A stretch of 64,000 bases of DNA from CAZKAP01 sp964552195 (lineage in GTDB: Bacteria; Bacteroidota; Bacteroidia; Flavobacteriales; Flavobacteriaceae), in the NCBI GenBank assembly GCA_964552195.1, contig CAZKFM010000011.1, positions 1-64,000 of the forward strand, in the 5' to 3' direction. The notes under the pieces are model-generated. The model did no database searches. It was given only the letters and a program-made list of their open reading frames with translations, and was not told the origin of the DNA. Numbering within the stretch: the stretch's first letter is position 1; every line of letters begins with the position of its first letter. Made by a program: the position numbers and the translations under genes. Shown here piece after piece: positions 25,296-33,723 of this stretch.

Positions 25296-25505
25296 ATGAA
25301 CTGGGTGGGCATTACGACACTGGCACTGGTTGTCTTGGTGATCATGAGTGCCATGGATGCCCCTTATCCCTGGGTGTTCGCCCTGACCGTTGGTGGACAG
25401 GCGCTGCTCATCGTCATGGTGTATCGGGTACTTACGGACAAATATAGTACCGAGAAGACGTTCCGTGATGGTTATGAGGATGAGCCGCTCGGAGATCTGG
25501 AATAG
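25296..25505 (+). CDS. Small two-helix membrane protein
   Basis: The 69-aa protein has two membrane segments (VGITTLALVVLVIMSAM and WVFALTVGGQALLIVMVY) and a charged C-terminal tail (DGYEDEPLGDLE). I chose ATG 25296; a GTG at 25281 would add MKIST. A good -7 element, TATTTTTG (25260-25267), lies about 29 bp before the ATG. A strong terminator follows, so the gene is transcribed alone. Function is unknown. Between 25047 and 25259 I see nothing else. Confidence 0.65.
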   Translation: MNWVGITTLALVVLVIMSAMDAPYPWVFALTVGGQALLIVMVYRVLTDKYSTEKTFRDGYEDEPLGDLE

Positions 25506-25535
25506 CTTTTTATCCTGACATATATATTTCGACAA

Positions 25536-25566
25536 GGCCCCCCGTAATCGGGGGGTCTCTTTTTTG
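25536..25566 (+). terminator. Strong intrinsic terminator
   Basis: GGCCCCCC (25536-25543) pairs with GGGGGGTC (25550-25557) around a 6-nt loop and is followed by TCTTTTTTT. It ends the small membrane protein gene. Confidence 0.9.
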
Positions 25567-25669
25567 TAGGTCTCAGCAGGTGCTAATTCGGCTGGGGTTA
25601 ACAAACCGGCAAGGAATGGACCCCTTCACCGCGAATACGGAGTATATTTATCGTCAAAAAGTGAAACCA

Positions 25670-25879
25670 ATGAACAAAAACATGGGAGCAACGGACCGAA
25701 TCGTCCGCACACTGCTGGCTGTACTGGCGGGTTATCTGTACTATGAGGGTATCATAGAAGGAACTCTGGCCTATTTTCTATTGGCTCTGGCAGGAATCTT
25801 CCTGCTGACCAGCCTGATCAATTTTTGTCCCCTGTACACCCTTTTCGGGATATCAACTTCGGGTAAGAAGAACGCTTAG
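25670..25879 (+). CDS. DUF2892 (YgaP-like) small membrane protein
   Basis: The 69-aa protein has the pattern MGATDRIVRTLLAVLAG, YFLLALAGIFLLTSLINFCPLYTLFGI. The signature N-(F)-C-P-(L)-Y is that of the DUF2892/YgaP membrane domain. Such proteins are often found with rhodanese or sulfur and oxygen stress genes; none is fused here. ATG 25670 was chosen because earlier in-frame codons give a non-membrane leader. A TATATTTA element (25643-25650) may be its -7 box. It is convergent with the stress protein gene, two bases apart. Confidence 0.8.
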   Translation: MNKNMGATDRIVRTLLAVLAGYLYYEGIIEGTLAYFLLALAGIFLLTSLINFCPLYTLFGISTSGKKNA

Positions 25880-25881
25880 TC

Positions 25882-26784
25882 TTAGTAGACGTTCCTGGCT
25901 TCAGCCAGGGTAGTACGGGTTACGGTTTCCATGCCCAGTTCCGGAATTACCAGGAGTGGAATCTGGGTGTGGAACGCCGTGCGCTTTACAACGGGCTCGT
26001 GCGTAACCTGTTCTACATAACTATGTGGATAGTTCAGTAAGGCCAATAGGTGTATGCCCAATTGTTGGGTAAACAATTCGAGAGTCTGAGAGACGGATGC
26101 CAATTCCGAGACGGTATGGATAAAGTGCTCCTGATTTCCGAGGAACTTGCGCAGCATCTTCAGGTTGAATTCCTGTATTTCGCTCAGGGGTCGTATTTCG
26201 TGCTGTACATAGACGATGCGGATCACTGCCTTAAACTGGGCTGCCAACTCGAGCAACGGCTTGAGTTCGGATTGTGAATAGAACCGCTTGAAATCGGTCG
26301 CGAAGGCGATTTCCTTAGGTGTGCTGAACTTGAAGTATTGAGGAATGGCCAGTATGGGGCACTTCTTACTGCTCTTGATGATGCGAACCGTGTTGCTTCC
26401 CATGAATACCTCCTCCATGCCGGAGGCTCCCTTGGTGCCTGTCACGATCAGGTCGATGTCCCGCTCCTCGATCACCTGGTTAATCTCTTCCACCAGCAGG
26501 TTGAATGAGGAAATGCAGTCGAAGGAGTGCAGAGGATTATGGGATAGTTTTCGGGCTCGGTTTACGACCTTCTGAAGTCCTTTCTCCGAATTGATACGTG
26601 AGATTTCCTCCAGTCGATTGGAAGAATTCGAGGAGGGCATCATAAAACGGCTGCTCGGAATACTCGGCGTATAGGTATTCAGAAAATAGAACGTGCATTC
26701 CTGCTGTTCAAACAGCCGCAATGCATACTCAGTCGCGTTCCAGGCGTTGTCTGAGAAGTCCGTGGGCAAAAGTATACGCTTCAT
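25882..26784 (-). CDS. Universal stress protein, two UspA domains
   Basis: The 300-aa tandem UspA protein has the first domain start MKRILLPTDFSDNAWNATEYAL. Its ATP-binding-type loop GTKGASGMEEVFMGSNTVRI is intact (G-2x-G-9x-G-S/T). The second domain (from about 160, EIAFATDFKRF) has lost the loop. Tandem Usp proteins of this kind occur next to cbb3 oxidase and Fnr genes in many bacteria and act in low-oxygen or stress survival. An FNR-like dyad and a -7 element with the shared spacing precede the gene, so control by the nearby Crp/Fnr proteins is likely. Confidence 0.88.
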   Translation of the reverse strand: MKRILLPTDFSDNAWNATEYALRLFEQQECTFYFLNTYTPSIPSSRFMMPSSNSSNRLEEISRINSEKGLQKVVNRARKLSHNPLHSFDCISSFNLLVEEINQVIEERDIDLIVTGTKGASGMEEVFMGSNTVRIIKSSKKCPILAIPQYFKFSTPKEIAFATDFKRFYSQSELKPLLELAAQFKAVIRIVYVQHEIRPLSEIQEFNLKMLRKFLGNQEHFIHTVSELASVSQTLELFTQQLGIHLLALLNYPHSYVEQVTHEPVVKRTAFHTQIPLLVIPELGMETVTRTTLAEARNVY

Positions 26785-26806
26785 CCGATTGGTATTTTGA
26801 ATAAAG

Positions 26807-26849
26807 CGAATTTAAAGGCGTTTCTTCCTGAACACTATGATATATGTCA
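26807..26849 (-). promoter_or_regulatory. FNR-like class II promoter of usp 25882-26784
   Basis: The dyad TGATATATGTCA (26838-26849) is centred at 26843.5. On the minus strand the -7-like element TAAATTCG (26814-26807, one mismatch to TAnnTTTG) ends 36.5 nt downstream of that centre. The predicted transcript start is about 26803, 19 nt before the ATG. Confidence 0.6.
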
Positions 26850-26947
26850 GCTTTTAGGAGAAACGAGCCCTAGGGGGCCTCAAATCGCGAAATTTAAGGG
26901 CTCCTGAAGTCTATTTTAACGTGCTGAAAACGACAAAACTAACCTTA

Positions 26948-27634
26948 CTACAGGCCTTCCGCCAGTTCCTTGAGGCGCTGAAGGTTACCAATCCCGAGGC
27001 GCTTGCCCGAAGCCTTGACCAGACCTTCCTTTTTAAACTCGGAGAGTATGCGAATCGCCGACTCGGTGGCCGTGCCTACGACATTGGCAATATCCTCACG
27101 GGAAAGGGTAAGTACGAAAAATCCCTCGTCGTCGTGTCCGAAGTTGTTGAGGTACAGCATGGCCTCTGCAATACGCTGTTTCACCGTCTTCTGCGACATG
27201 TTGACGATCACATCATCCGCTTCGCGCAGGTCGTGCGCCATGTGGCGGAGCACTTCCAGGGTGAAGTCGGGATTCTTGCTGAGGCTGGTGAGTATGCTCT
27301 CCTTGGGAATAAAGCACACATCCATGTCGCTGACCGCCACGGCCGAGAGGTTGGTGCTCTCTTCGGAGATCACCGAGCGCTGGCCGATGACCTGGCCTTT
27401 GGTCGCGAGTTTAACAATTTGATCCTTTCCGTTCGGGCTGAGTTTGGAAAGTTTGGAGACACCGTCCCGGACGCAGAATACGCCACCTAATTTCTCCCCT
27501 TCCTTGAACAGGGTTTCCCCTTTCTTTACGGACCGTGAGATTTTGGCATCGGAGATTCCTTTGAGGTCCTCTTTGCTCATTGCTCGTAGGGAGTTAAACT
27601 GCCTGACTATGCAGTTTTCACATCTACCTTCCAT
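26948..27634 (-). CDS. Crp/Fnr-family transcription regulator with N-terminal CxxC
   Basis: The 228-aa protein has a cyclic-nucleotide-binding-like beta barrel (GETLFKEGEKLGGVFCVRDG) and a C-terminal winged helix with recognition region SREDIANVVGTATESAIRILSEF. The E and R that contact TGA/TCA half-sites in FNR and CRP have equivalents here (E and R of TESAIRIL). Cysteines are present at 5 and 8 (CENC) plus two more in the barrel, enough in number for an FNR-like iron-sulfur cluster, although the spacing differs from E. coli FNR. It is the likely activator of the FNR-like promoters in this region. Confidence 0.88.
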   Translation of the reverse strand: MEGRCENCIVRQFNSLRAMSKEDLKGISDAKISRSVKKGETLFKEGEKLGGVFCVRDGVSKLSKLSPNGKDQIVKLATKGQVIGQRSVISEESTNLSAVAVSDMDVCFIPKESILTSLSKNPDFTLEVLRHMAHDLREADDVIVNMSQKTVKQRIAEAMLYLNNFGHDDEGFFVLTLSREDIANVVGTATESAIRILSEFKKEGLVKASGKRLGIGNLQRLKELAEGL

Positions 27635-27642
27635 AAAATACT

Positions 27643-27705
27643 TTTTACCTGACCATTTAAAGGTAAAAGATTTTCAAGGTTTTACAACCTGTAATATTTT
27701 AGGTT
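27643..27705 (-). promoter_or_regulatory. Promoter region of the Crp/Fnr gene with two dyads
   Basis: TACCTTTA on the minus strand (27665-27658) fits a -7 element and lies inside an 8-bp inverted repeat, TTTTACCT/AGGTAAAA (27643-27650, 27661-27668). A second dyad, AACCT-N10-AGGTT (27686-27705), is centred near the -41 position. Neither is an FNR-type TGAT/RTCA site, so this gene seems to be under another regulator. Confidence 0.4.
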
Positions 27706-28378
27706 ATAGCGAAAGTGTTCGTAATTTTCCTTCTGCCAGTATGACGAGGCGGTTCTTGGGCATGGCAATCAGATTCTGCTTCTTGAAGCCCGATAACAAG
27801 TGGATTACATATTCGGCCGAGGTGCCGAGGATAGAAGCCATTTCTTGCCGTTTCAGGTTGATTTTCAGTGACTGATCGGGCTGGGTTCCGAACTTGTCCA
27901 ACAGCAGCAGTAAGAGAGCGGCCAGTCGGGAAGGAATGCTGCTGTGAGCCGTAAACACCTGTTGCTCCACTGTCTGGGAGCGGTACTCCTCCATCAACCG
28001 GTTAAAAAGGAAGCGGTAGAGTTCCCCCTCGAAGTCGCAGCGGTCCAAATCTCTTTTATCATACGCGTATAAATAGCTGTTTGCAAGGGCCTTGGCGGTG
28101 TACAAACACTTAATTCCGGTAAGTGCAGCATGTTTGCCAAGTAGTTCTCCTGGTCCGAGCAGTCTCAGTATCTGGGATTGGCCCTGCGGGTCGAGCCGGG
28201 AAAAATAAAAGGCCCCATCTCGAATGATGAAGAGTTTATCCAAGTGGCTTCCTTCGCGGAAGAGGAAGTCACCTTTCTGTACCATGATCTCGTCGTATTC
28301 GAGACCGAGAGTATCGGGTATGCGAATATCGGCCGGACTGTACCGGTAGGAACCATAGATTTCCAGGGAAGTTTTCAT
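27704..28378 (-). CDS. Second Crp/Fnr-family regulator, no cysteine motif
   Basis: The 224-aa protein has a cNMP-type barrel (KGDFLFREGSHLDKLFIIRDG, LRLLGPGELLGKHAALTG) and a winged helix with LKRQEMASILGTSAEYVIHLLSGFKKQ. It lacks the N-terminal CxxC of its neighbour, and the recognition helix has E and H in place of the E..R pair, so its DNA target may differ. It is divergent from the copper ATPase gene across a region with a perfect 14-bp palindrome. A promoter with the shared spacing points toward this gene too. The ligand is unknown. Confidence 0.85.
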   Translation of the reverse strand: MKTSLEIYGSYRYSPADIRIPDTLGLEYDEIMVQKGDFLFREGSHLDKLFIIRDGAFYFSRLDPQGQSQILRLLGPGELLGKHAALTGIKCLYTAKALANSYLYAYDKRDLDRCDFEGELYRFLFNRLMEEYRSQTVEQQVFTAHSSIPSRLAALLLLLLDKFGTQPDQSLKINLKRQEMASILGTSAEYVIHLLSGFKKQNLIAMPKNRLVILAEGKLRTLSL

Positions 28379-28502
28379 ACGAAGCAGTTTATTATATGGG
28401 CGGAACCCCTCAAGGGCCCGTAATATTCAGTGAACAAGGGGTCTTCGGCAGAAATGGAATGACCGTTTAGATAAAGTGACGCCCTAAGTGGTACAGTTTG
28501 AA

Positions 28503-28576
28503 TAAATTTAGGGCCTGAGTCTGTTTTAAAAGATGATTTAAATCATAGGCCACCGTTTGACAGCCACACACTTTTG
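28503..28576. promoter_or_regulatory. FNR-like palindrome serving two divergent promoters
   Basis: ATGATTTAAATCAT (28533-28546) is a perfect palindrome containing TGAT-TTAA-ATCA centred at 28539.5. On the plus strand CACTTTTG (28569-28576) ends 36.5 nt away, toward the copper ATPase gene. On the minus strand TAAATTTA (28510-28503) ends 36.5 nt away, toward the second Crp/Fnr gene. Both resemble TAnnTTTG with one mismatch. Confidence 0.65.
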
Positions 28577-28597
28577 CGCCAAAATCACCCGCCGTTT

Positions 28598-30973
28598 ATG
28601 ACTGAATGCTACCACTGTGGTACGGAGACACAGGAACCCCTATTCGATTCGGAAGGCAAAGCCTTTTGCTGTAACGGCTGCCTCTCGGTGTATCGACTGC
28701 TGTCCTCCAATGGCATGCTTTATTATTACGAGCTCAACGAACAGTCTGGTCAGCGTCCTAATGAGGAGACGAAGAACCTGGAATTTCTGGACACTCAGGC
28801 GGCCAGGGATTCTCTGCTTGAATTCGATGATGACGGCATACAGAAGGTGCAGTTTACCATCCCACAGATGCATTGCAGTTCGTGTATCTGGATACTGGAG
28901 AACCTGGGTAAATTCCAGCCCCAGGTAAGGGCCTCTTCGGTTAACTTTCCCAAGCGCACGGTTTCGATTACCTACAGTACCGAGGATTTCAGCCTTAAGC
29001 AACTCGTAGTATTGCTCATTGCACTGGGTTATGAGCCCGATTTGTCGATGCAGCGCCTGGATAAGAAAAAGTCCTCGGAAGACCGCCAGCTGATCTATCA
29101 GATCGGGGTCGCCGGTTTTGCCTTCGGGAACGTTATGTTGCTATCGTTTCCCGAGTATTTTGAGGTGGAGGAGTTCTGGCTGGATCAGTACAAGAATGTG
29201 TTTCGAACACTGATGCTGTTGTTTTCCCTGCCAGTAGTGGGTTATGCCGCACGGCCTTATTTTAGGTCGGCTATATCCGGACTGCGTTCGCGTCAGCTCA
29301 ATATCGATGTCCCCATAGCATTGGGGGTCCTCGCCATTTTTATACGCAGTGTCTGGGATGTGGTATTTGACATGGGTCCGGGGTTCTTCGATTCCCTGAC
29401 CGGCCTGGTATTCTTCCTGCTATTGGGACGGATCTTTCAGCAGAAAACCTATTCCTTCCTGTCTTTCGACCGGGATTACAAATCCTATTTCCCCCTATCC
29501 GTAACCCGCATACTCGACAACGGTACCGAGGAGAATGTTCCGGCGAGCGATATCCGAGAGGGGGATTTATTGCTGATCCGCAACAACGAACTCATTCCGG
29601 TCGATGCCGTACTGAAGTCGGGCAGTGCCTCCATAGACTACAGTTTCGTTACCGGGGAGTCCGAACCCGTTTATAAGGAAGCAGGAACCCTTTTGTTCGC
29701 TGGGGGCAGGCAGCGTTCGGGACTTATCGAACTGGAAGCAGTACGCACCGTTTCGCAGAGTTATCTGACCCAGTTATGGGAACACGATGCCTTCAAGAGG
29801 GACAAGGATCTCCTTTGGCAGGGCCTGACCAACAAGATCAGTCAGTACTTTACGCCGGTGGTGATCTCTATAGCCGTAATAGCTTCGGCCTTTTGGTTTA
29901 TTCAGGGATCTGCCGCACTGGGTTGGAACGTATTTACCGCGGTGCTGATTATAGCCTGTCCCTGCGCCCTGGCACTGGCGGGACCCTTTACCTGGGGAAC
30001 GCTGCTGCGTTGGTTCAGCCGGCACTCCTTTTACATACGCAACGCCCAGGTACTGGAACAAATGGCCTTTTTGGATACGGCGGTTTTCGATAAGACCGGA
30101 ACCCTGACGCAGTCTGAGAAAACGGATATCACATACACAGGATCGCCACTCATCGAAACTGAGCTGGTGGCACTAAGGAGTACTCTCAGGGCCTCCAGCC
30201 ACCCACTGAGCCGGGCCCTGTACCAGCAGCTATCCCCTTACGAAACGCTATCTCTGGATTCGTTCAGCGAAACCGTGGGTCAGGGAGTGGAAGGGGTCGT
30301 ACAAGGCTTGCAGGTAAGGATTGGCTCTGCATCTTTCGTCGGTTCTGAAAGCCCGGATGCTCCTTCGGGGACTTTCGTTTACGTTCGTTTCGATAAGGAG
30401 GTGAAGGGTAAGTATGAATTTCGAAATACCTACCGGGAGGGGGTGAGTGACCTGTTTGGCCGGCTGAGCGGGACATGGCAACTGAGCATACTCTCCGGGG
30501 ATAATGATGGCGAAAGGGGCCGTCTCCTGGAAATTCTGCCTACGGAGACACCCATGCTTTTCAATCAGAAACCCGAAAGTAAATTGGCCTATGTGAGGGA
30601 GTTGCAGGACAAAGGGCGTAAAGTACTGATGGTTGGGGATGGACTCAACGATGCCGGGGCCCTGGTTCAGAGCGACCTCGGGATTGCCATAACTGAAGAT
30701 ATCAATGTATTTTCCCCGGCCAGCGATGCGATTCTCAAGGCCTCATCACTAAACCGGCTTCCCGATTTCCTCAAGGCGAGCCGCAGGGGGGTAGGGGTGA
30801 TACGCCTGAGTTTCGCCATCTCCCTCCTGTATAACGTAGTCGGGCTCGGCTTTGCAGTGACCGGTAAACTGGAACCCGTGGTCGCGGCGATTTTGATGCC
30901 GCTGAGTTCCATCAGCGTGGTAGCCTTCACTACCTTTTGTGGGTGGATGATCGGCCGTGCCATCCCAAAATGA
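28598..30973 (+). CDS. ccoI: Copper-translocating P1B-type ATPase for cbb3 oxidase assembly
   Basis: The 791-aa protein supplies copper during cbb3 oxidase assembly, judging from family and position. It has an N-terminal cysteine module (CYHCG at 4-8 and FCCNGC) and one HMA domain with MHCSSC at 91-96. About eight membrane helices follow, with TGES at 352-355, the metal-transport motif CPC at 454-456, the phosphorylation site DKTGT at 498-502 and GDGLND later. I chose ATG 28598, which starts at the cysteine module; a TTG at 28574 would overlap the predicted -7 element. A CPC motif with the cbb3 genes downstream is typical of CcoI/FixI. Confidence 0.92.
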   Translation: MTECYHCGTETQEPLFDSEGKAFCCNGCLSVYRLLSSNGMLYYYELNEQSGQRPNEETKNLEFLDTQAARDSLLEFDDDGIQKVQFTIPQMHCSSCIWILENLGKFQPQVRASSVNFPKRTVSITYSTEDFSLKQLVVLLIALGYEPDLSMQRLDKKKSSEDRQLIYQIGVAGFAFGNVMLLSFPEYFEVEEFWLDQYKNVFRTLMLLFSLPVVGYAARPYFRSAISGLRSRQLNIDVPIALGVLAIFIRSVWDVVFDMGPGFFDSLTGLVFFLLLGRIFQQKTYSFLSFDRDYKSYFPLSVTRILDNGTEENVPASDIREGDLLLIRNNELIPVDAVLKSGSASIDYSFVTGESEPVYKEAGTLLFAGGRQRSGLIELEAVRTVSQSYLTQLWEHDAFKRDKDLLWQGLTNKISQYFTPVVISIAVIASAFWFIQGSAALGWNVFTAVLIIACPCALALAGPFTWGTLLRWFSRHSFYIRNAQVLEQMAFLDTAVFDKTGTLTQSEKTDITYTGSPLIETELVALRSTLRASSHPLSRALYQQLSPYETLSLDSFSETVGQGVEGVVQGLQVRIGSASFVGSESPDAPSGTFVYVRFDKEVKGKYEFRNTYREGVSDLFGRLSGTWQLSILSGDNDGERGRLLEILPTETPMLFNQKPESKLAYVRELQDKGRKVLMVGDGLNDAGALVQSDLGIAITEDINVFSPASDAILKASSLNRLPDFLKASRRGVGVIRLSFAISLLYNVVGLGFAVTGKLEPVVAAILMPLSSISVVAFTTFCGWMIGRAIPK

Positions 30974-31037
30974 CGAAGCTTTACCCCTCGAACTCTTAAC
31001 AAAGTCAGGGCCTCCCAAAGATTTAACATTTTCAAAC

Positions 31038-31080
31038 TGATAAATGTCATTTTTTGCGGATGGGCATCCCCATAGTTTTA
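31038..31080 (+). promoter_or_regulatory. FNR-like promoter of the cbb3 oxidase operon
   Basis: TGATAAATGTCA (31038-31049) is centred at 31043.5, and TAGTTTTA (31073-31080) ends 36.5 nt downstream. The predicted start of transcription at about 31084 is 15 nt before the ccoS ATG. It lies between ccoI and ccoS, so the oxidase genes would have their own promoter. Confidence 0.6.
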
Positions 31081-31098
31081 CGCCAGTTAAAAAAAGGT

Positions 31099-31338
31099 AT
31101 GAGCGTAATCTATCTCTTATTGGGGGTGTCGATTAGTGTGGCCGTATTGTTCTTCCTGATCTTCTGGCTAGCCGTCCGCAAAGGACAATTCGACGATTCC
31201 TACACACCATCGGTGCGCATGCTCTTCGAAGACGAGCTCGTTACACAAGGCGAGGCGCCCGATGAAAAGGAGGAGAACGCCAGTCCAACCCATAACCTAA
31301 CAAATTCTTTACATACAAATGGAGATTCAGCAGTTTAA
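31099..31338 (+). CDS. ccoS: cbb3-type cytochrome oxidase assembly protein CcoS
   Basis: The 79-aa protein has one membrane helix at the N-terminus (SVIYLLLGVSISVAVLFFLIFWLAV) followed by the RKGQFDDSYTPSVRMLFED motif that marks CcoS. It is needed for cofactor insertion into the cbb3 oxidase. I chose ATG 31099, which is preceded by AAAAAAAGGT; upstream in-frame codons give a non-membrane leader. The tail after about residue 48 is longer than usual and its coding sequence overlaps the next gene by 20 bases. Confidence 0.9.
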   Translation: MSVIYLLLGVSISVAVLFFLIFWLAVRKGQFDDSYTPSVRMLFEDELVTQGEAPDEKEENASPTHNLTNSLHTNGDSAV

Positions 31339-33520
31339 GTACGACAACAAAATCGTACAGAAATTCATGTATGCAACGCTGTTCTGGGGCGTCATTGGCA
31401 TGCTGGTAGGCCTTCTACTGGCTTTCCTCTTTCTCTTTCCCAAACTCACGGATGGCATATCCTGGCTGAGTTTTGGGCGATTGCGGCCTTTGCACACGAA
31501 CGCGGTGATCTTCGCCTTTGTAGGTAATGCCATATTCGCCGGGGTATACTACTCCACTCAGCGACTCCTGAAGGCCCGTATGTTCAGTAATTTTCTGAGC
31601 AACCTGAATTTCTGGGGCTGGCAGCTGATCATAGTCGGCGCGGCCATCACGCTGCCATTGGGTTATACCACATCCAAGGAGTACGCAGAGCTCGAGTGGC
31701 CTTTTGACCTCGCGATTGCCGTGGTCTGGGTGGCATTTGGCTGGAACCTGATTGGCACCATATTAAAACGGCGACAGCGCCATCTGTATGTAGCCATCTG
31801 GTTCTACATCGCCACCTTTGTCACCGTGGCCGTCCTTCATATTTTCAACAGCCTGGAATGGCCTGTAGCCGCGCTTAAGAGCTACTCGGTTTACGCCGGG
31901 GTCCAGGATGCGCTGGTGCAGTGGTGGTATGGACATAATGCCGTGGCCTTCTTCCTGACCACTCCCTTCCTGGGTCTCATGTACTACTTCGTGCCCAAGG
32001 CCGCAGATCGTCCGGTGTATTCCTATCGACTCTCGATTGTTCACTTCTGGTCACTGATATTCATTTACATCTGGGCCGGTCCGCACCACCTGTTGTACTC
32101 CGCATTGCCTGACTGGGCACAAAACCTCGGAGTGGTGTTCTCGGTTATGCTCATTGCCCCATCCTGGGGAGGTATGATCAACGGGCTGCTCACCCTGAGA
32201 GGGGTTTGGGACCGGGTGCGCACCGATCCCATCCTGAAGTTTTTCGTAGTGGCCATTACGGGATACGGTATGGCGACATTCGAAGGGCCGATGCTCTCGC
32301 TCAAGAACATCAATGCCATTGCGCACTTTACCGACTGGATTATCGCCCACGTGCACGTGGGTGCCCTGGCCTGGAACGGATTCCTGGCATTTGGTATGAT
32401 TTACTGGTTGCTGCCCAAACTCTTCAAGACCCCCCTGCACTCCAAGGCGCTGGCCAATACCCATTTCTGGGTGGGCACGCTCGGAATTATCCTATACGCC
32501 CTTCCCATGTATGTGTCCGGATTTACCCAGGCCCTGATGTGGAAAGATTTTCATCCGGATGGACGACTGGTATACGATAACTTCCTACAGACGGTGTTCC
32601 AGATTATTCCCATGTACTGGATGCGTGCCATTGGAGGCAGCCTCTACATTATAGGTATGTTCATCATGCTCTACAATGTCATTGCCACGGTTCGCGCAGG
32701 CAGCAAGGTCACCGACGACGAGGCTGAGGCCCCTGCGCTGGAACGCCTGAGCGGTCGAAAACTGGTCGGCGAGAAGTGGCATAGCTGGCTGGAGCGCAAG
32801 CCCGTCCAGTTTACCGTATTGTCTACTATAGCCATACTCATCGGAGGTATCGTACAGATCGTTCCCATGATCATGGTGAAGTCCAACGTGCCGACCATCA
32901 GCAGCGTTAAACCGTATACTCCGCTGGAACTTGAAGGGCGGGACCTCTACATACGAGAAGGCTGCGTAAGTTGTCACTCCCAGATGATCCGACCATTCCG
33001 AAGCGAGGTGGTGCGTTATGGCGAGTATTCCAAAGCGGGTGAATACGTTTACGATCATCCCTTCCTATGGGGAAGTAAACGGACCGGGCCCGACCTGATG
33101 AGGGTAGGAGGCAAATACTCCGATAACTGGCATCTGAACCACTTGCTGAATCCAGAAAGTACCTCGGACGGCTCGATCATGCCGGCCTATCAGTGGCTGA
33201 TACGGAATGAACACGATCGGAGCAAGACTCAGGACAAAATGAAGGTCATGGTGAACCTGGGAGTGCCCTACACGGATGAGGACATTGCCAACGCGCCCGA
33301 GCACATGGCGGCCCAGGCGGCTCAGATTGAGAGAAACCTCTACTCCGATCCCGAATTCGTGCAGACCTATGAGGCGCAGAAAGCAGACGCAGCGGCTCGG
33401 GGACAGGAATTTGTGGAAATGAGGGACCGGGAGGTCGTAGCCATGATCGCCTACCTGCAGCGACTGGGAACCGACATCAAGGTCAAGATGCCGGACGAAT
33501 CACTAACCGATAATCAATAG
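31319..33520 (+). CDS. ccoNO: Fused cbb3 cytochrome oxidase subunits I and II (CcoN-CcoO)
   Basis: The protein of 733 aa joins the catalytic subunit to the first c-heme subunit. Residues 1-460 are CcoN with 12 helices and the heme and copper ligands: H59 (RPLHTN), H206 (WWYGHNAV), H256-H257 (GPHHLLY) and H344/H346 (AHVHVG). Residues about 490-733 are CcoO: one helix, then a c-type heme site CVSCH at 549-553 (EGCVSCHSQMIRPF), and a methionine segment SIMPAYQWL. The enzyme reduces O2 to water at high affinity and pumps protons in the inner membrane. The fusion is usual in Bacteroidetes. Its start overlaps ccoS by 20 bases. Confidence 0.96.
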   Translation: MEIQQFKYDNKIVQKFMYATLFWGVIGMLVGLLLAFLFLFPKLTDGISWLSFGRLRPLHTNAVIFAFVGNAIFAGVYYSTQRLLKARMFSNFLSNLNFWGWQLIIVGAAITLPLGYTTSKEYAELEWPFDLAIAVVWVAFGWNLIGTILKRRQRHLYVAIWFYIATFVTVAVLHIFNSLEWPVAALKSYSVYAGVQDALVQWWYGHNAVAFFLTTPFLGLMYYFVPKAADRPVYSYRLSIVHFWSLIFIYIWAGPHHLLYSALPDWAQNLGVVFSVMLIAPSWGGMINGLLTLRGVWDRVRTDPILKFFVVAITGYGMATFEGPMLSLKNINAIAHFTDWIIAHVHVGALAWNGFLAFGMIYWLLPKLFKTPLHSKALANTHFWVGTLGIILYALPMYVSGFTQALMWKDFHPDGRLVYDNFLQTVFQIIPMYWMRAIGGSLYIIGMFIMLYNVIATVRAGSKVTDDEAEAPALERLSGRKLVGEKWHSWLERKPVQFTVLSTIAILIGGIVQIVPMIMVKSNVPTISSVKPYTPLELEGRDLYIREGCVSCHSQMIRPFRSEVVRYGEYSKAGEYVYDHPFLWGSKRTGPDLMRVGGKYSDNWHLNHLLNPESTSDGSIMPAYQWLIRNEHDRSKTQDKMKVMVNLGVPYTDEDIANAPEHMAAQAAQIERNLYSDPEFVQTYEAQKADAAARGQEFVEMRDREVVAMIAYLQRLGTDIKVKMPDESLTDNQ

Positions 33521-33524
33521 GGCC

Positions 33525-33719
33525 ATGCTTAAGATGATCAAAGGACATATGGAGACCATCGATGGGGTAGAGATTTTCCCCATCATCTCCCTGCTGATAT
33601 TCTTTCTGTTCTTCTGCGGTCTGTTTTACAGGGTGTTTACCGCCTCCAAAGGCTACATCACCGACATGAAGCAACTGCCGTTGGAATCCGATACACAACA
33701 ACCTAATCAAAATAGTTAG
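33525..33719 (+). CDS. ccoQ: CcoQ-like small subunit of cbb3 oxidase
   Basis: The 64-aa protein has one membrane helix (IFPIISLLIFFLFFCGLFYRVF) and a polar tail. Its place between ccoNO and ccoP, 4 bp from each, and its size match CcoQ, which stabilises the oxidase complex. The sequence itself is poorly conserved, so the call rests mainly on position. Confidence 0.8.
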   Translation: MLKMIKGHMETIDGVEIFPIISLLIFFLFFCGLFYRVFTASKGYITDMKQLPLESDTQQPNQNS

Positions 33720-33723
33720 TACC

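Noticed and set aside
28169..28423. Short open frames opposite the second Crp/Fnr gene
   Set aside because: They are antisense to a complete regulator gene and have no supporting motif.
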